Below, piece after piece: positions 43,931-53,817 of a stretch of 64,000 nucleotides of DNA (the first letter of the stretch is position 1; every line of letters starts with the position of its first letter). The notes beneath the pieces were generated by a model. That model searched no databases. It was not told the origin of the DNA and worked only from the letters and a program-made list of their open reading frames with translations. The stretch spans positions 2,720,528 through 2,784,527 of the forward strand of contig CM055101.1 in assembly GCA_029204225.1 (NCBI GenBank), given 5' to 3'. The stretch is from Diphasiastrum complanatum. Its lineage: Eukaryota > Streptophyta > Lycopodiopsida > Lycopodiales > Lycopodiaceae. The translations under genes were made by a program, and so were the position numbers.

Positions 43931-44299
43931 AGTTACGAATGAACCCACAATTGATCTAGAGCTAAGCTATGAAAGCTTCACATAAGCAAGACTTAACCCT
44001 AGAAAGCAGGAAAGAGAGATTAAGGAGACTAAAGAGAGAGATCAATATCATCCGCTGAATAAAAAATGACATAGATTCCCTACTTATAGCCTAAAGGAAG
44101 CCCTAAAAAGGAAGCTTCTAGTGGCAAGGGCCCAATTGGGAGGGATTCCAAGAAGCCCCCCACACTCCAGTAATATGTTCAAATGTCCAAATAATAAGGC
44201 CCAAGGCCAACCATAAAGTCTAAGTGTCAATAATGAATAAAAAAGGGCCAAGGCTTGCTTATGCATAAAGTAAAGTAAATGTCAATGGACGTGACGACT
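43931..44299 (-). repeat. 3' LTR of E4
   Basis: Minus strand ends TTCGTAACT at 43931; its start, after the purine run GGGG, is AGTCGTCACGTCC, lacking about 23 bp present in the sister LTR (AGTTATGGACTTGG...). Confidence 0.75.
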
Positions 44300-44407
44300 C
44301 CCCGACACACAAAAAAGTCCCAACTGCAGAAAAGAAATTGGATCAAACAGTAGCAAGCCCTGGTGCATCAACAACTAGAGCAGCGTCTGATGTAGAGGAA
44401 TCAATAC
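44300..44407 (-). pseudogene. E4 tail after the chromodomain
   Basis: A few dozen codons matching the C-terminal tail at 7203-7312 (ending in APGLAT- versus APRLAD-). It is joined directly to the protease end near 44403, marking the internal deletion. Confidence 0.6.
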
Positions 44408-44437
44408 CTGGGATTCAATACCAACGAATGAATGATG

Positions 44438-45109
44438 CTAACCAGCATAAGTAAAGGAAAGTGTTTGCTGAGAGAGATCCACAACAACAGTACCAAGTGA
44501 AGAGAACCAGTCTGCACCAAAAATAATATCATAGTGCTCCAGAGGAATGATGTAGAAATCTGCATGACCAGAAAAATGACCAATGAAATAATCCAAGCCC
44601 TGAAACATCCGAGAACTTGGAAAAGAATGGGAACGAGCAACCTCAACACTGAGAGGTTGGGAAGCAGGAATAGGTGTAGCACGAATCCTGGTGGAAATGT
44701 AATTGCTAATAAATGAATGTGTACTGCCTGTATCCACTAAAGAAATATACTCTCGCCCCGCATCTAGAATAATATGACCCACAAATGGAACAACATACGT
44801 AGGCATAATAATAGAAGCATCAATTGATAAGTTCTGGCCTAAATATGCATCTAGAAGAACCGCATATTCATCTAGACGGGTACTAGCAAAATAAGCTAGT
44901 GAGTATACAATAGGACCATCATGAAATGTAGAACCATATGCCATATGGAGATCTACTGGAGTAGCCAAAGCATCTGAAAGAGCAACCGTAGACCCATGAA
45001 TATATTCAAAATAAGGAGCATAGGCGACAACATCTATAGCATGGCGCTCAGGAACATGAGTAACATCAAAGTACTCAACAACAATATCAAAGCATGCAAC
45101 TAGTAGCAA
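44438..45109 (-). pseudogene. E4 protease ORF
   Basis: A 223-codon open frame. The first half (FDIVVEYFDVTHVPERHAID ... DALATPVDLHMAYGSTFHDG) is specific to this family; the second half is a retropepsin (YISLVDTGSTHSFISNY, YDIIFGADWFSSLGT). The catalytic Asp is present. It ends by a stop soon after the protease fold where E6 continues to RT. Confidence 0.8.
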
Positions 45110-45170
45110 GGCATACTATATCAGTATCAAAGCATGCTATATCAGTATCAAGGACCATATCAGCCGCAAC

Positions 45171-45792
45171 CTATATATGTGAATCAGCATCAGTAGGAAC
45201 CTGTATATGTGACTCTGACTCACTATGGGATACAATGACGAGCTCAGGTAGATCAATAACTATCTCAAGTAAATCAGGCAACTCGCTCACATTGTGTGAT
45301 ATAGAATCATCCTCATGTGTATCGCTAGCAATGTGTAAATCAATCTCATGTGAATCGCTAGAAATGTGTGACTCTATCTCTATTTGTCCTGCACAAGAAA
45401 ATGAAACCTCGCATGTGGAAGATTGCTCACGAGAGGAATCAGAAGGAGTAGAACTCTCAAGACCTATAATACCACTCGTAAGAGCGACAAGAGGAACAAT
45501 TATTAGATTATCATCGAAAAATATAAGAAGGCGAAGTACTGGTAGAAAGTCATGCCATTCAGAGATAGGCAGATGAGAATGGACATAGTCAAACCACTTC
45601 GACCTAGTAGAACCCTTTAAGAGAAAAATTGCATCAAGAATCTTATTCGGACTTGGACAAGTTGGCCTAGAAGCATCAAAGTAATAATTGAAGACGTGTG
45701 AGCCATTTGTCGAACATATGTTCAGATGGTATATCACTATTAAATACAAAAAGATAATCTAAGGGGGATAGAGACCGAAAATCAGAACTCAT
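45171..45792 (-). pseudogene. E4 shortened gag-like ORF with acidic Ser/Asp/His tail
   Basis: From ATG 45792 (MSSDFRSLSPLDYLFVFNSD) it carries a short capsid-like segment (FDKWLTRLQ, KILDAIFLLKGSTRSKWFDY). A tail rich in Ser, Asp, Glu, His and Ile follows (ESHISSDSHEIDLHIASDTH). A frameshift lies near 45690. No CCHC zinc knuckle is present. The plus-strand frame here is its antisense shadow. Confidence 0.65.
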
Positions 45793-46816
45793 GATAAAAA
45801 ATAAAACTAAAAGTAGAAGTGAAAAACGAAATCGACGATAAAAATGAATTATGGAATTGAAACGCAAATGGAATGGAAACTAATAACAAATAACGAAAGA
45901 CAAAATGAAAAATGCGATGGACAACACAAACTACAAAATCGAATGGAAATAACAAAATGACAGCCACAGGCAGAAAGTTAAGCCAGACAAGACGCTAATC
46001 AAGTGGACGAACTGAAGGAGAGGACATAAGTCGTCACAACAAGTACACCAATGAAAAGACGTAACAAATAGTGTAGGTAGTACCTCACAACTGCAAACGA
46101 GAGCGTGCTGTAGTAAAATGAAGAGATACCGGGCAGCCACCAAATAGAGATAAAAACTGTTTTTGGGCCGCTTGTAGCTGGAAATTATGCGAAATGAACT
46201 GTGTATAGGCTGTAGAAAGCTGCTGGAAATGTGCACGGACAGCCAACGACCAAATCTGTCAAGGAACTGCGTTGGATCTGGAAATTTTGCCAATTATTGG
46301 GGCCAAGTGGGGCGCTGGACAGCCACCAAGTAATGCTGCAAGAGATGCTGGAAAAAAAAAACAGCAAGTATGAGAGTGGAGATGGGCGCTGAACAGCCTG
46401 CAATCAAATGTGGAATGGCTGCAAACAGAGACAAACGGATGAAAGTGACGAGTATGAAGGGGCTGGATAGCCTGCAAACAAAAATCAAGAGAGGGCTGAA
46501 AATGGAAGGAGAAACGGACGAAAGAGATGAGGGAATTGGGCGCTGGACAGCCTGCAAACAAGCTGGACTTAGGCGTTGGAAATAATCTGCCAACAAAAAA
46601 AACGTTTTTTTTTTGGCCGCCAAATTTAGCGGAAGTTCTTCCGCTAACTGTCCGCTAAAGCTCCGTCGAGGAAAATGCTTTGTCCTCCTCCAAACTGTGC
46701 TGAATGTTGTTGAAGCAAAGAGATGAAAGCCCTCAGTAAAGAGAGAAAAAAAAAATCAGCAAGGAAAATGGGCGCCCAATCAGAAAATCAGATCTGAATT
46801 CAACAATCAGGAAAGT
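45793..46816 (-). other. E4 untranslated leader
   Basis: About 1 kb with the shared GACGACTTATGTCCTCT word (46019-46036) and several GGCTGTCCAGCGCCC copies (minus strand) near 46309, 46387 and 46539. Confidence 0.6.
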
Positions 46817-46828
46817 GCTCCGATACCA
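46817..46828 (-). promoter_or_regulatory. primer-binding site of E4 (one mismatch)
   Basis: Minus strand TGGTATCGGAGC; one A-to-G difference from the consensus, flush with the LTR. Confidence 0.8.
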
Positions 46829-47218
46829 AGTTACGAATGAAGCCACAATTGATCTAGAGCTAAGCTGTGAAAGCATCACATAAGCAAGACTTAATCATAG
46901 AAAGTAGGAAAGAGAGATTAAGGAGACTAACGCTGAATAACAAATGACACAGATTCCCTACTTATAGACTAAAGGAAGCCCTAAAAAGGAAGCTTCTAGT
47001 GGCAAGGGCCCAACTGGGAGGGATAACAGTGCACCCTCCAAGAAGGCCCCCACTCTCTAGTAATATGTCCAAATGTCCAAATAATGAATAATAAGGCCAA
47101 GGCCAACCATAAAGTCTAAGTGTCAATAATTAATAGAAAAGGGCCCAAGGCCTGCTTATGCATAAAGTAAAGTAAATGTAAATGGACGTGGCGAATGTAA
47201 TGAGCCATGTCCATAATT
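46829..47218 (-). repeat. 5' LTR of E4
   Basis: 390 bp; minus strand begins AATTATGGACATGG and ends TTCGTAACT. It is the inverted counterpart of 47378-47788. Confidence 0.8.
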
Positions 47219-47377
47219 GGGTCTACTTGCATTTATTACAATTGCTGAAAAATAATAGCTCCTACATGGTCATTCCATCACTTGGGATTCACCATGAGGC
47301 TCACACAACTTTTCGCTGTTGTCCTAGCTCGCATTTCTCGGCTCTCATTCTCATCCTCTCTTCGTCCTCAGAGACCT
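47219..47377. other. spacer between head-to-head elements E4 and E5
   Basis: 159 bp of ordinary sequence without repeats; the axis of the large inverted repeat. Confidence 0.6.
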
Positions 47378-47788
47378 AGTTATGGACTTGGCTCATTACA
47401 TTCGCCACGTCCATTTGCATTTACTTTACTTAATGCATAAGCAGGCCTTGGGCCCTTTTTTATTCTTATTGACACTTAGACTATATGGTTGGCCTTGGGC
47501 CTTATTTTTCATTATTTGGACATTTGCACATATTACTGGAGAGTGGGGGCCTTCTTGGAGGGCGCACTATTATGCCTCCCCATTGGGCCCTAACCACTGG
47601 AAGCTTCCTTTTAGGGCTTCCTCTAGGCTATAAGTAGGGAATCTGTGTCATTTGTTACTCAGCTGATGATATTGATCTCTCTCTTTAGTCCCCTTAATCT
47701 CTCTCTTTCCTGCTTTCTAGGGTTAAGTCTTGCCTATGTGATGCTTTCATAGCTTAGCTCTAGATCAATTGCGGCTTCATTCGTAACT
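47378..47788 (+). repeat. 5' LTR of E5
   Basis: 411 bp from AGTTATGGACTTGGC to TTCGTAACT, with GGCCTTGGGCCC repeats, GGAGGGCGCACTATTATGCC and GGCTATAAGTAGGG as likely core promoter. Confidence 0.85.
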
Positions 47789-47800
47789 TGGTATCAGAGC
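47789..47800 (+). promoter_or_regulatory. primer-binding site of E5
   Basis: TGGTATCAGAGC immediately follows the LTR. Confidence 0.85.
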
Positions 47801-47824
47801 ACTTTCCTTTGCACCACTTTTTCA

Positions 47825-48140
47825 AATTTAGTAGAGGTTGTCTAGCGCCCTACTAACCCATCACTTTCGTCAATTTTTTCATCATACTTCCATCGTTTTT
47901 CTAGATTTGGTAGAGGTTGGCCAGTGCCCTACTACCTTGTCACTTTCGTCGATTTTCTCCACCGATTTGCTGCCCATTTCGTGGATTGACTTTTTGGTAG
48001 TTGCTGCCCAGCGCCCTACTACCTTGCCATCTTCGACGGATTTCTCCATCGATTTGCTATCCATTGTGCTAATTGTTTGGAGGCTGTCCAACGCCCTACT
48101 TCATTACCATTTTCAACGGTTTTTCCATCATTTTGCAGGA
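47825..48140 (+). repeat. leader tandem repeats, about 75-80-bp units
   Basis: Four diverged units, each with (C)AGYGCCCTACTACC, a TTTTCATC/TCCATCG stretch and a GGTAGAGGTTG or GGAGGCTGTCC end. They lie just after the primer-binding site, where packaging signals are expected; that role is inference. Confidence 0.65.
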
Positions 48141-49060
48141 CATTTGTGGATCTTACTAGCTGCTCCCCAGCACCCATTTTCAGATTGAATGTTCAGCATT
48201 TTCAGCTTGGATCTTCAGCTTTCTCTCTCCACTTGTTTTGCAGATTATCACTATCGTTTGGAGGAGGATTGGCGCCCTACTGCTGCCCACCTACTGCCCA
48301 TTTTCCAGCCCACCATCACCTACTTCCAGCACTCTACTGTACTTTTTGCTTGCTGTCCACAACTCAACCTATTTGTACTCTTTCCCAGCCCACCCCTCCT
48401 TGCATTGTCTCCACTTTCTTTCTACTGATTTTCCAGCTCTGCTTGCTGGCTGCCTAACCCTCTCTTTTTGGCACTCACCTTCCTTACTTGGCTGTCCATT
48501 TTCTAGCCATATACTCCACTACTTGCTACTTCTTTCTCTCATTATTTGGTTGCTTTTGCAGGCCCCTCTTATCTCTCTTTGGTGGCTACCCGGTATCTCT
48601 CCATTTTACTACCGTTTTCAGCACGCTTTCGATTGTAGTTGCGAGGTACTACTTCCACTATTTGTCATTTTCCTATTTTTTATTTCTTTAGTAGGCTTTG
48701 TCACATCTTTTCATTGGCGTACCTGTTGCGACGACTTATGTCCTCTCTTTCAGTTCGTCCACTTGATTAGCGTCTTGCCTGGCTTAACTTTCTGCCTGTG
48801 GCTGTTGTTTTGTTATTTCCATTCCATTTTGTAGTTTGTGTTTTCCGTCGCATTTTTCATTTTGTCTTTCGTTATTTGTTATTAGTTTCTATTCCATTTG
48901 CGTTTCGATTTCATAGTTCATTTTCATCGTCGATTTCGTTTTTCACTTTTTCGTTTGTCTTCGTTTTCTATGCTCCATTAAAAAAAAAAAAAACCACCCA
49001 AATTATTTGGACCATTGGGTTACGTATTCTTTTCAGTAACTTTTGATTTTATTTTTTATC

Positions 49061-49596
49061 ATGACTTATGATTTTCGGTCTCTATCCCCTTTACATTATC
49101 TTTTTGTTTTTTATAGTGATATACCATCTGAACATATGTTCGACAAATGGATCACACGTATTCAATATTTCTTTGGTACTTCTCGGCCAACTTGTCCAGG
49201 TCCTATTTTATTCTTGATGCAATTTTTCTCTTAAAGGGTTCTGCTAGGTTGAAGTGGTTTGACTATGTCCATTCTCATCCGCCTATCTCTAAGTGGCATG
49301 ACTTTCTACCTGTACTTCGCCTTCTTATATTTTTCGATGATGATTCTGTATTTGTTCCTCCTCTCGCTCTTACGAGTGGACAAATAGAGATAGAGTCACA
49401 CATTACTAGCGATTCACATGAATTTGATTCACAAATTGCTAGCGATACACATGAGGATGATTCTATATCACACAGTGTGAGCGAGTTGCCTGATTTACTT
49501 GAGATAGTTATTGATCTGCCTGAGCTCGTCACTTTATCCCGTAGTGAGTCAGAGTCGCATATACAGGTTCCTACTGATGCTGATTCACATATATAG
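49061..49596 (+). pseudogene. E5 shortened gag-like ORF
   Basis: From ATG 49061 (MTYDFRSLSPLHYLFVFYSD), with FDKWITRIQYFFGTSRPTCP and, after a frameshift near 49200, ILDAIFLLKGSARLKWFDYV, then an acidic Ser/Asp/His tail (ESHITSDSHEFDSQIASDTH) to a stop at 49594. It is the counterpart of the E4 ORF. Capsid homology is partial; no zinc knuckle. Confidence 0.65.
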
Positions 49597-50064
49597 GTTG
49601 CAGCTGATATGGTCCTTGATACTGATATAGCATGCTATGATACTATTGCTGATGTCGTTGCATGCTTTGATGGTGCTACTGATGTTGTTGCATGCTATGA
49701 TATTATTCCATGCTTTGATACTGATATAGTATGCCTTGCTACTATTGCCGATGCTGTTGCATGCTTTGATATTGTTGTTGAGTACTTTGATGCTACTTAT
49801 GTTCCTGAGCGCCATGCTATAGATGTTGTTGCCTATGCTCCTTATTTTGATAATATTCATGGGTCTACGGTTGCTCTTTCAGATGCTTTGGCTAATCCTC
49901 CAGTAGATCTCCATATGACATATGGTTATACATTTCATGATGGTCCTATTGTATACTCACTAGCTTATTTTGCTGATAGCCGTCTAGATGAGTATGCAGT
50001 TATTGTAGATGCATATTTAGGCGAGAACTTATCAGTTGATGCTTCTATTATTATGCCTACGTAA
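49597..50064 (+). pseudogene. E5 Cys/Asp repeat region before the protease
   Basis: In frame with the gag tail after one TAG: repeats of the pattern DTDIACYDTIADVVACFD (about four degenerate copies, 49609-49790), then the family-specific EYFDATYVPERHAIDVV ... MTYGYTFHDGPIVYSLAYF to the protease. The function is unknown. Confidence 0.55.
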
Positions 50065-50540
50065 ATTGTTCCGTTTGTGAATCATATTATTCTAGATGCG
50101 GGGCGAGAGTATATTGCTTTAGTGGATACAGGCAGTACACATTCATTTATTAGCAGTTACATTTCCACCAAGATTCGTGCTACACTTGTTCTTGCTTCCT
50201 AGTCTCTCAGTGTTGAGGGTGCTAGTTCCCATCCTTTTCTCAGTTCTCAGATGTTTAAGGGCTTGGATTATCGCATTGGTGATTTTTCTTGTCAGGCAGA
50301 TTTCTACATCATTCCTCTGGAGCGCTATGACATTATTTTTGGTGCGGACTGGTTCTGTTCACTTGGTACTGTTGTTGTGGATCTCTCTTAGCAGACACTT
50401 TTTTTTACTCATGTTGGTCAGCATCATTCACTTGCTGGTATTGATCCCCAAGGTGACTATCAGTTGGTTACCGGGAAGCAGTTTATGCGTAGCATGCCAA
50501 AGGCTTAGGGTGCAGCTCTTCTTTCCATTCATAGTACATT
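50065..50540 (+). pseudogene. E5 aspartic protease
   Basis: ALVDTGSTHSFISSYI, YDIIFGADWFCSLGT and GKQFMRSMPKA mark the retropepsin. Three in-frame TAG stops occur, two replacing Gln codons seen in relatives (CAG to TAG). Confidence 0.8.
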
Positions 50541-51399
50541 AGTTGCTGCTTCACTTTCACCATTCGTGGGTCCTCTTCCTCAGATTGATGCTGCTCCGGA
50601 TTTACAAGTTGCTGCTGCGTGCCTTGCGCCTATATGCCTTTCACAGATATTGTATTCAGTTCCTGGTTTCATTGATATTGAGGCCGTATACCTTGGTGGT
50701 ATTTCTACTATTGCTTCTACGCATACCTCAGATAGCTCTTCTGGTTTGGTGGTTCATGTAGTATCTTCTTCGTTGGTCTCTATATCTTCATCTCTTGAGT
50801 CGGTTATGGCCGATGTTCCTGCTGATTTCTCTGGGGTTCTTCACGGGTCCACGGTTGATGGTTTCGTTGCTCTTGGTGATCAGGTTGTATCTTCTTTCGC
50901 TCTACTCCATGGATCTCTGCTTGAGGTTTGTGATCTGCCTCATGATATTTCTACGGTTCCTTGCATGATTCATGCGCCTTTGGCCCTTACCGTTACATAT
51001 TTTCCATCCGAGGATATTTGCGGTCACTATTACTTATCTAGGGTATTTATGTATTTATATGCTGGGATCTTTCTAGATGAGTATACGGGGATCCTGCAGT
51101 TTCCTTGTGTTTCTACATATAGGTTTGCTGCAGTCAATGCTGATGGTATACAGTTTTGGGCTTTTTATGCATTAGAGGTTTTTCATGCGATTGATTCCTT
51201 TTTACTTCTTGATATTGGGCATTCGTGGTATTACGTATCGCTTGGATTTCATTTGGACTTGTTGCTCATACTATTGCTTCATTTTCAGCTATGGATATAT
51301 GGCATTCCTGGTTATTACGTATTGGTTTTCATTTGGACCTGTTGGTTGGTGCTAGTTTTTCCATATTACTGCTCACCTATGGTGCGGATATCTCTATGA
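50541..51399 (+). other. 277-codon ORF downstream of the E5 protease, unrecognised
   Basis: An open frame in the place where RT should be. It starts LPQIDAAPDLQVAAACL, has Val/Ser-rich stretches, LPHDISTVPCMIHAPLALTV and SEDICGHYYLSRVF, and a strongly hydrophobic C-terminus from about residue 215. No RT, integrase or zinc motif is visible. A ~77-bp imperfect tandem copy of its own sequence lies at about 51215-51345. It could be transduced host DNA or a lineage-specific ORF; coding is uncertain. Confidence 0.4.
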
Positions 51400-51599
51400 T
51401 TATGCATGTGGCTCTCTATCTGTTCCTTGGATTGTTGCTCATTGTCAGGCTTGGCATACCCTGATGGCTTGGGTTATTGCCTTCGTTCCAGCTACTGTTT
51501 GTCCGGGTGATCTTTAGGTTCCCAGTCATTTCATGTTGCTCCATATCCTGCAGTCTATTGTTAGCTCAAAAGTAGAAGCGGATGGACTACATGCTTTTG

Positions 51600-52330
51600 G
51601 ACAGGTAGGTTTCAAGATTGGATCAGGATTGGATATTCTACTACGGACTAGACTTTTATCTTGAGATGCATCATTGAGGAGGCTAAGGATAGGAAGCAGC
51701 GGGTTTTATTGTTGCTTTGTGGATTTCCGCAAGGCTTTTGACTCTGTACCTAGACATCTTATGCTTCAGCGCCTGGTCTAACTTGGTTTTTCACAAGAGG
51801 TTATTGCTTCTATTACCACCTTATATGAGAGGGTTTTGGCTAGACTAAGAGATGGGACATGGTGGTCACCTCCAATTCATAGTACAGTTGGTGTGAAGCA
51901 GCCCCCTTTCTCGTACTCTTTGTGCTCTCTACATTGATGATCTCGAGCGGATTCTCAAAGAGGAGGGTGGTGATGGCTATCCTCTTGTTGATATTGTCAT
52001 ACCTATTCTCTTATATGTTGATGATATTGTCATGTTATTACCTCATCCAGAGGGCTTCTGAGACACCTTGATGTCTTACATGGTTTTGTCAGAAGTGGGG
52101 TTTGACTATAAATATCTCTAAGACTAAGGTCATGGTGTTCAACACCAATAGGCAGCATATGCGGGACAATATTTTTTATTATGATGGACAGCAGTTGGAG
52201 ATAATTGCTTCTTACACTTATCTCGGAGTTCTTTTTTCTGGTCCTCTGCTTACTTGCTGCATCCACAGTTCGACTGCGTAAGGGGCATACAGCCCTCGTT
52301 CAGATTTGAGAGACTTTGTCTAGTGCAAGG
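51600..52330 (+). pseudogene. LINE RT fragment
   Basis: Starts in the RT fingers (IIEEAKDRKQRV), continues FRKAFDSVPRHLMLQRL, a GVKQ..P turn, LYVDDIVMLL (the catalytic YxDD box) and EIIASYTYLGVLFSGP, with several frameshifts. It ends near 52330 in unrelated DNA. It is the same LINE family as 54610-56526. Confidence 0.8.
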
Positions 52331-53480
52331 TACATTATTACATTCATCAACGAATATTCGAATAAAACAGTTGTATATTTCATGAAGCAAAAATCAAAGG
52401 CTTTCAACCTCTTCAAACAATACAGGTTATTAATTATATAACTGGCCTTGACTAGAATATCAAGGCATAACTAATAATTTCGATCACTGAAGTGCTGAAT
52501 ATTCACATCAACGATTATTCGAGATCCACAGTACTGGATGTGGACATAACGAGCCCCCTCGAGATTGGCTCCTTGCCTGTTATGTCGTTGGGGTCATTGT
52601 AAAAAAGTCATGGGTTCCAAAATCCTTGTTCATTGCCTTGGCCCTTGTCCCCCTAGATTGTCGCTCAGTTTGTCATTGGTCTTGCTTCATCCCCTGGTTG
52701 AGTGATTTTTGCTCGCCTCCTTGTTTTTTATCGGTTCTATCATTGTCATTTTGGTTTCTTCCATTGTTTTTGCATTTGGCTTACTTGTAGTTTGAACTCG
52801 GACCGTTGAATATCTATTGTCATGATTTCATGTGCCGACATGACTCATGACTCAGAAGTCCCTCAATCGGTAAGAGACTTCTTGTGTAGTATCTGGGCAT
52901 TGTGTATTAGCACTAGTAACAACTGAGTACATGGCCACCAATAGTTTCTGAGAACTGTAAAAACTTACTATACTTCCATGGCGAATTCTAGGGCCCAATT
53001 ATTGAAATAACATCTCTAGCCCCTTTAAGTGGGCTGATACCTAGTCACTGACTAATAGCAGTAATTTAGCACCGTTGAGCTATTACAACAAGCAAAATAT
53101 TATTGAAATTGTTATTTAACAGCCCAACTTAGCCCGATTCCTGTCATCAACAAATATTCAGCCTACCATGCAAATTGGTTTAGCTAGTGCAAAATTTGTT
53201 GTCGACATTGGAGACTAACCAAATTGTTTGTCATGCTGGCACAAAATCATGATGAAGTCACCACCTGAAGCACAAAGTAATTTGCCAAATTTCTTGCATT
53301 TTGATAGATGTGTTTATAATATTTAGTAAATGCAAATAATTGTCATGCTAGCTGGTAATGGTCAAATTTTTTAAGAATTTGCTTGGAAAATTCATCCATG
53401 ATAAATGCATAATGCTCATTTTAGGTAGAAGAGATCAGGTAACATCTTTGTACAATTGGTAGGAGTTAATTAAGCTTATT
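52331..53480. other. unassigned 1.15 kb
   Basis: No domain or repeat recognised. Confidence 0.4.
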
Positions 53481-53519
53481 TTTGCTTGATGATATTAAAA
53501 TAGCTTTTATTTGCATTAG

Positions 53520-53661
53520 GAAAGCCAAGGCTTATCATGTCGGAGTACATTCAAGTGAGAGGGATGTGCCATTCATTAAGGAATTGAGAAGTACAAGTGC
53601 TGAAGCTGTTAGTGTTGAAGTTTATACTCATGCATTGGATATCTTAACACGCTCCGAACTT
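53520..53661 (+). other. possible isolated exon
   Basis: TTTGCATTAG precedes and CA|GTAAGTTT follows a 142-base open stretch coding KAKAYHVGVHSSERDVPF and IKELRSTSAEAVSVEVYTHA. It has balanced, protein-like composition and good splice signals, unlike its AT-rich surroundings. No family is recognised. It may be an exon of a large-intron gene or a captured fragment. Confidence 0.3.
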
Positions 53662-53778
53662 CAGTAAGTTTCAATAAGTTTAATAGCAAGTATTGTGCCT
53701 CAGAATTTGAGGAATGGTTATCATACAAGCATAGAACCCACGGTTCTCAGAACCATGGGTCCTGGGAACCTTGGGGTG

Positions 53779-53812
53779 AACCGTACCACGGTTCATGAAC
53801 TGTGGTACAGTT
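53779..53812. repeat. 34-bp near-perfect palindrome
   Basis: AACCGTACCACGGTTCATGA followed by its near reverse complement; two mismatches in 17 pairs. An A/T-rich second palindrome (TTAATTAATCAATCAATTAA) follows at 53818. Confidence 0.7.
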
Positions 53813-53817
53813 CCTCT

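Larger units (their letters stand above)
43931..47218 (-). mobile_element. RT-less gypsy element E4
   Basis: 5' LTR 46829-47218, primer-binding site, leader, short gag-like ORF, protease, then a direct jump to the last codons after the chromodomain, and 3' LTR 43931-44299. The whole RT-RNase H-integrase region is deleted. It is the same family as E5, lying in opposite orientation 160 bp away. Confidence 0.8.
47378..51480 (+). mobile_element. RT-less gypsy element E5 (no 3' LTR found)
   Basis: 5' LTR, primer-binding site, 1.26-kb leader, shortened gag, a Cys/Asp repeat region, protease and a long unrecognised ORF, then LINE sequence from about 51600. RT, integrase, chromodomain and 3' LTR are absent. 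Confidence 0.75.

Noticed and set aside
45094-45576. 160-codon plus-strand frame in E4
   Set aside because: It is the antisense of the acidic gag tail; the same antisense frame appears in E5 (49275-49532).
24716-47800. TGGTATCAGAGC sites as tRNA gene pieces
   Set aside because: They are 12-base primer-binding sites at LTR borders; no tRNA cloverleaf surrounds them, and no tRNA gene was found in the window.
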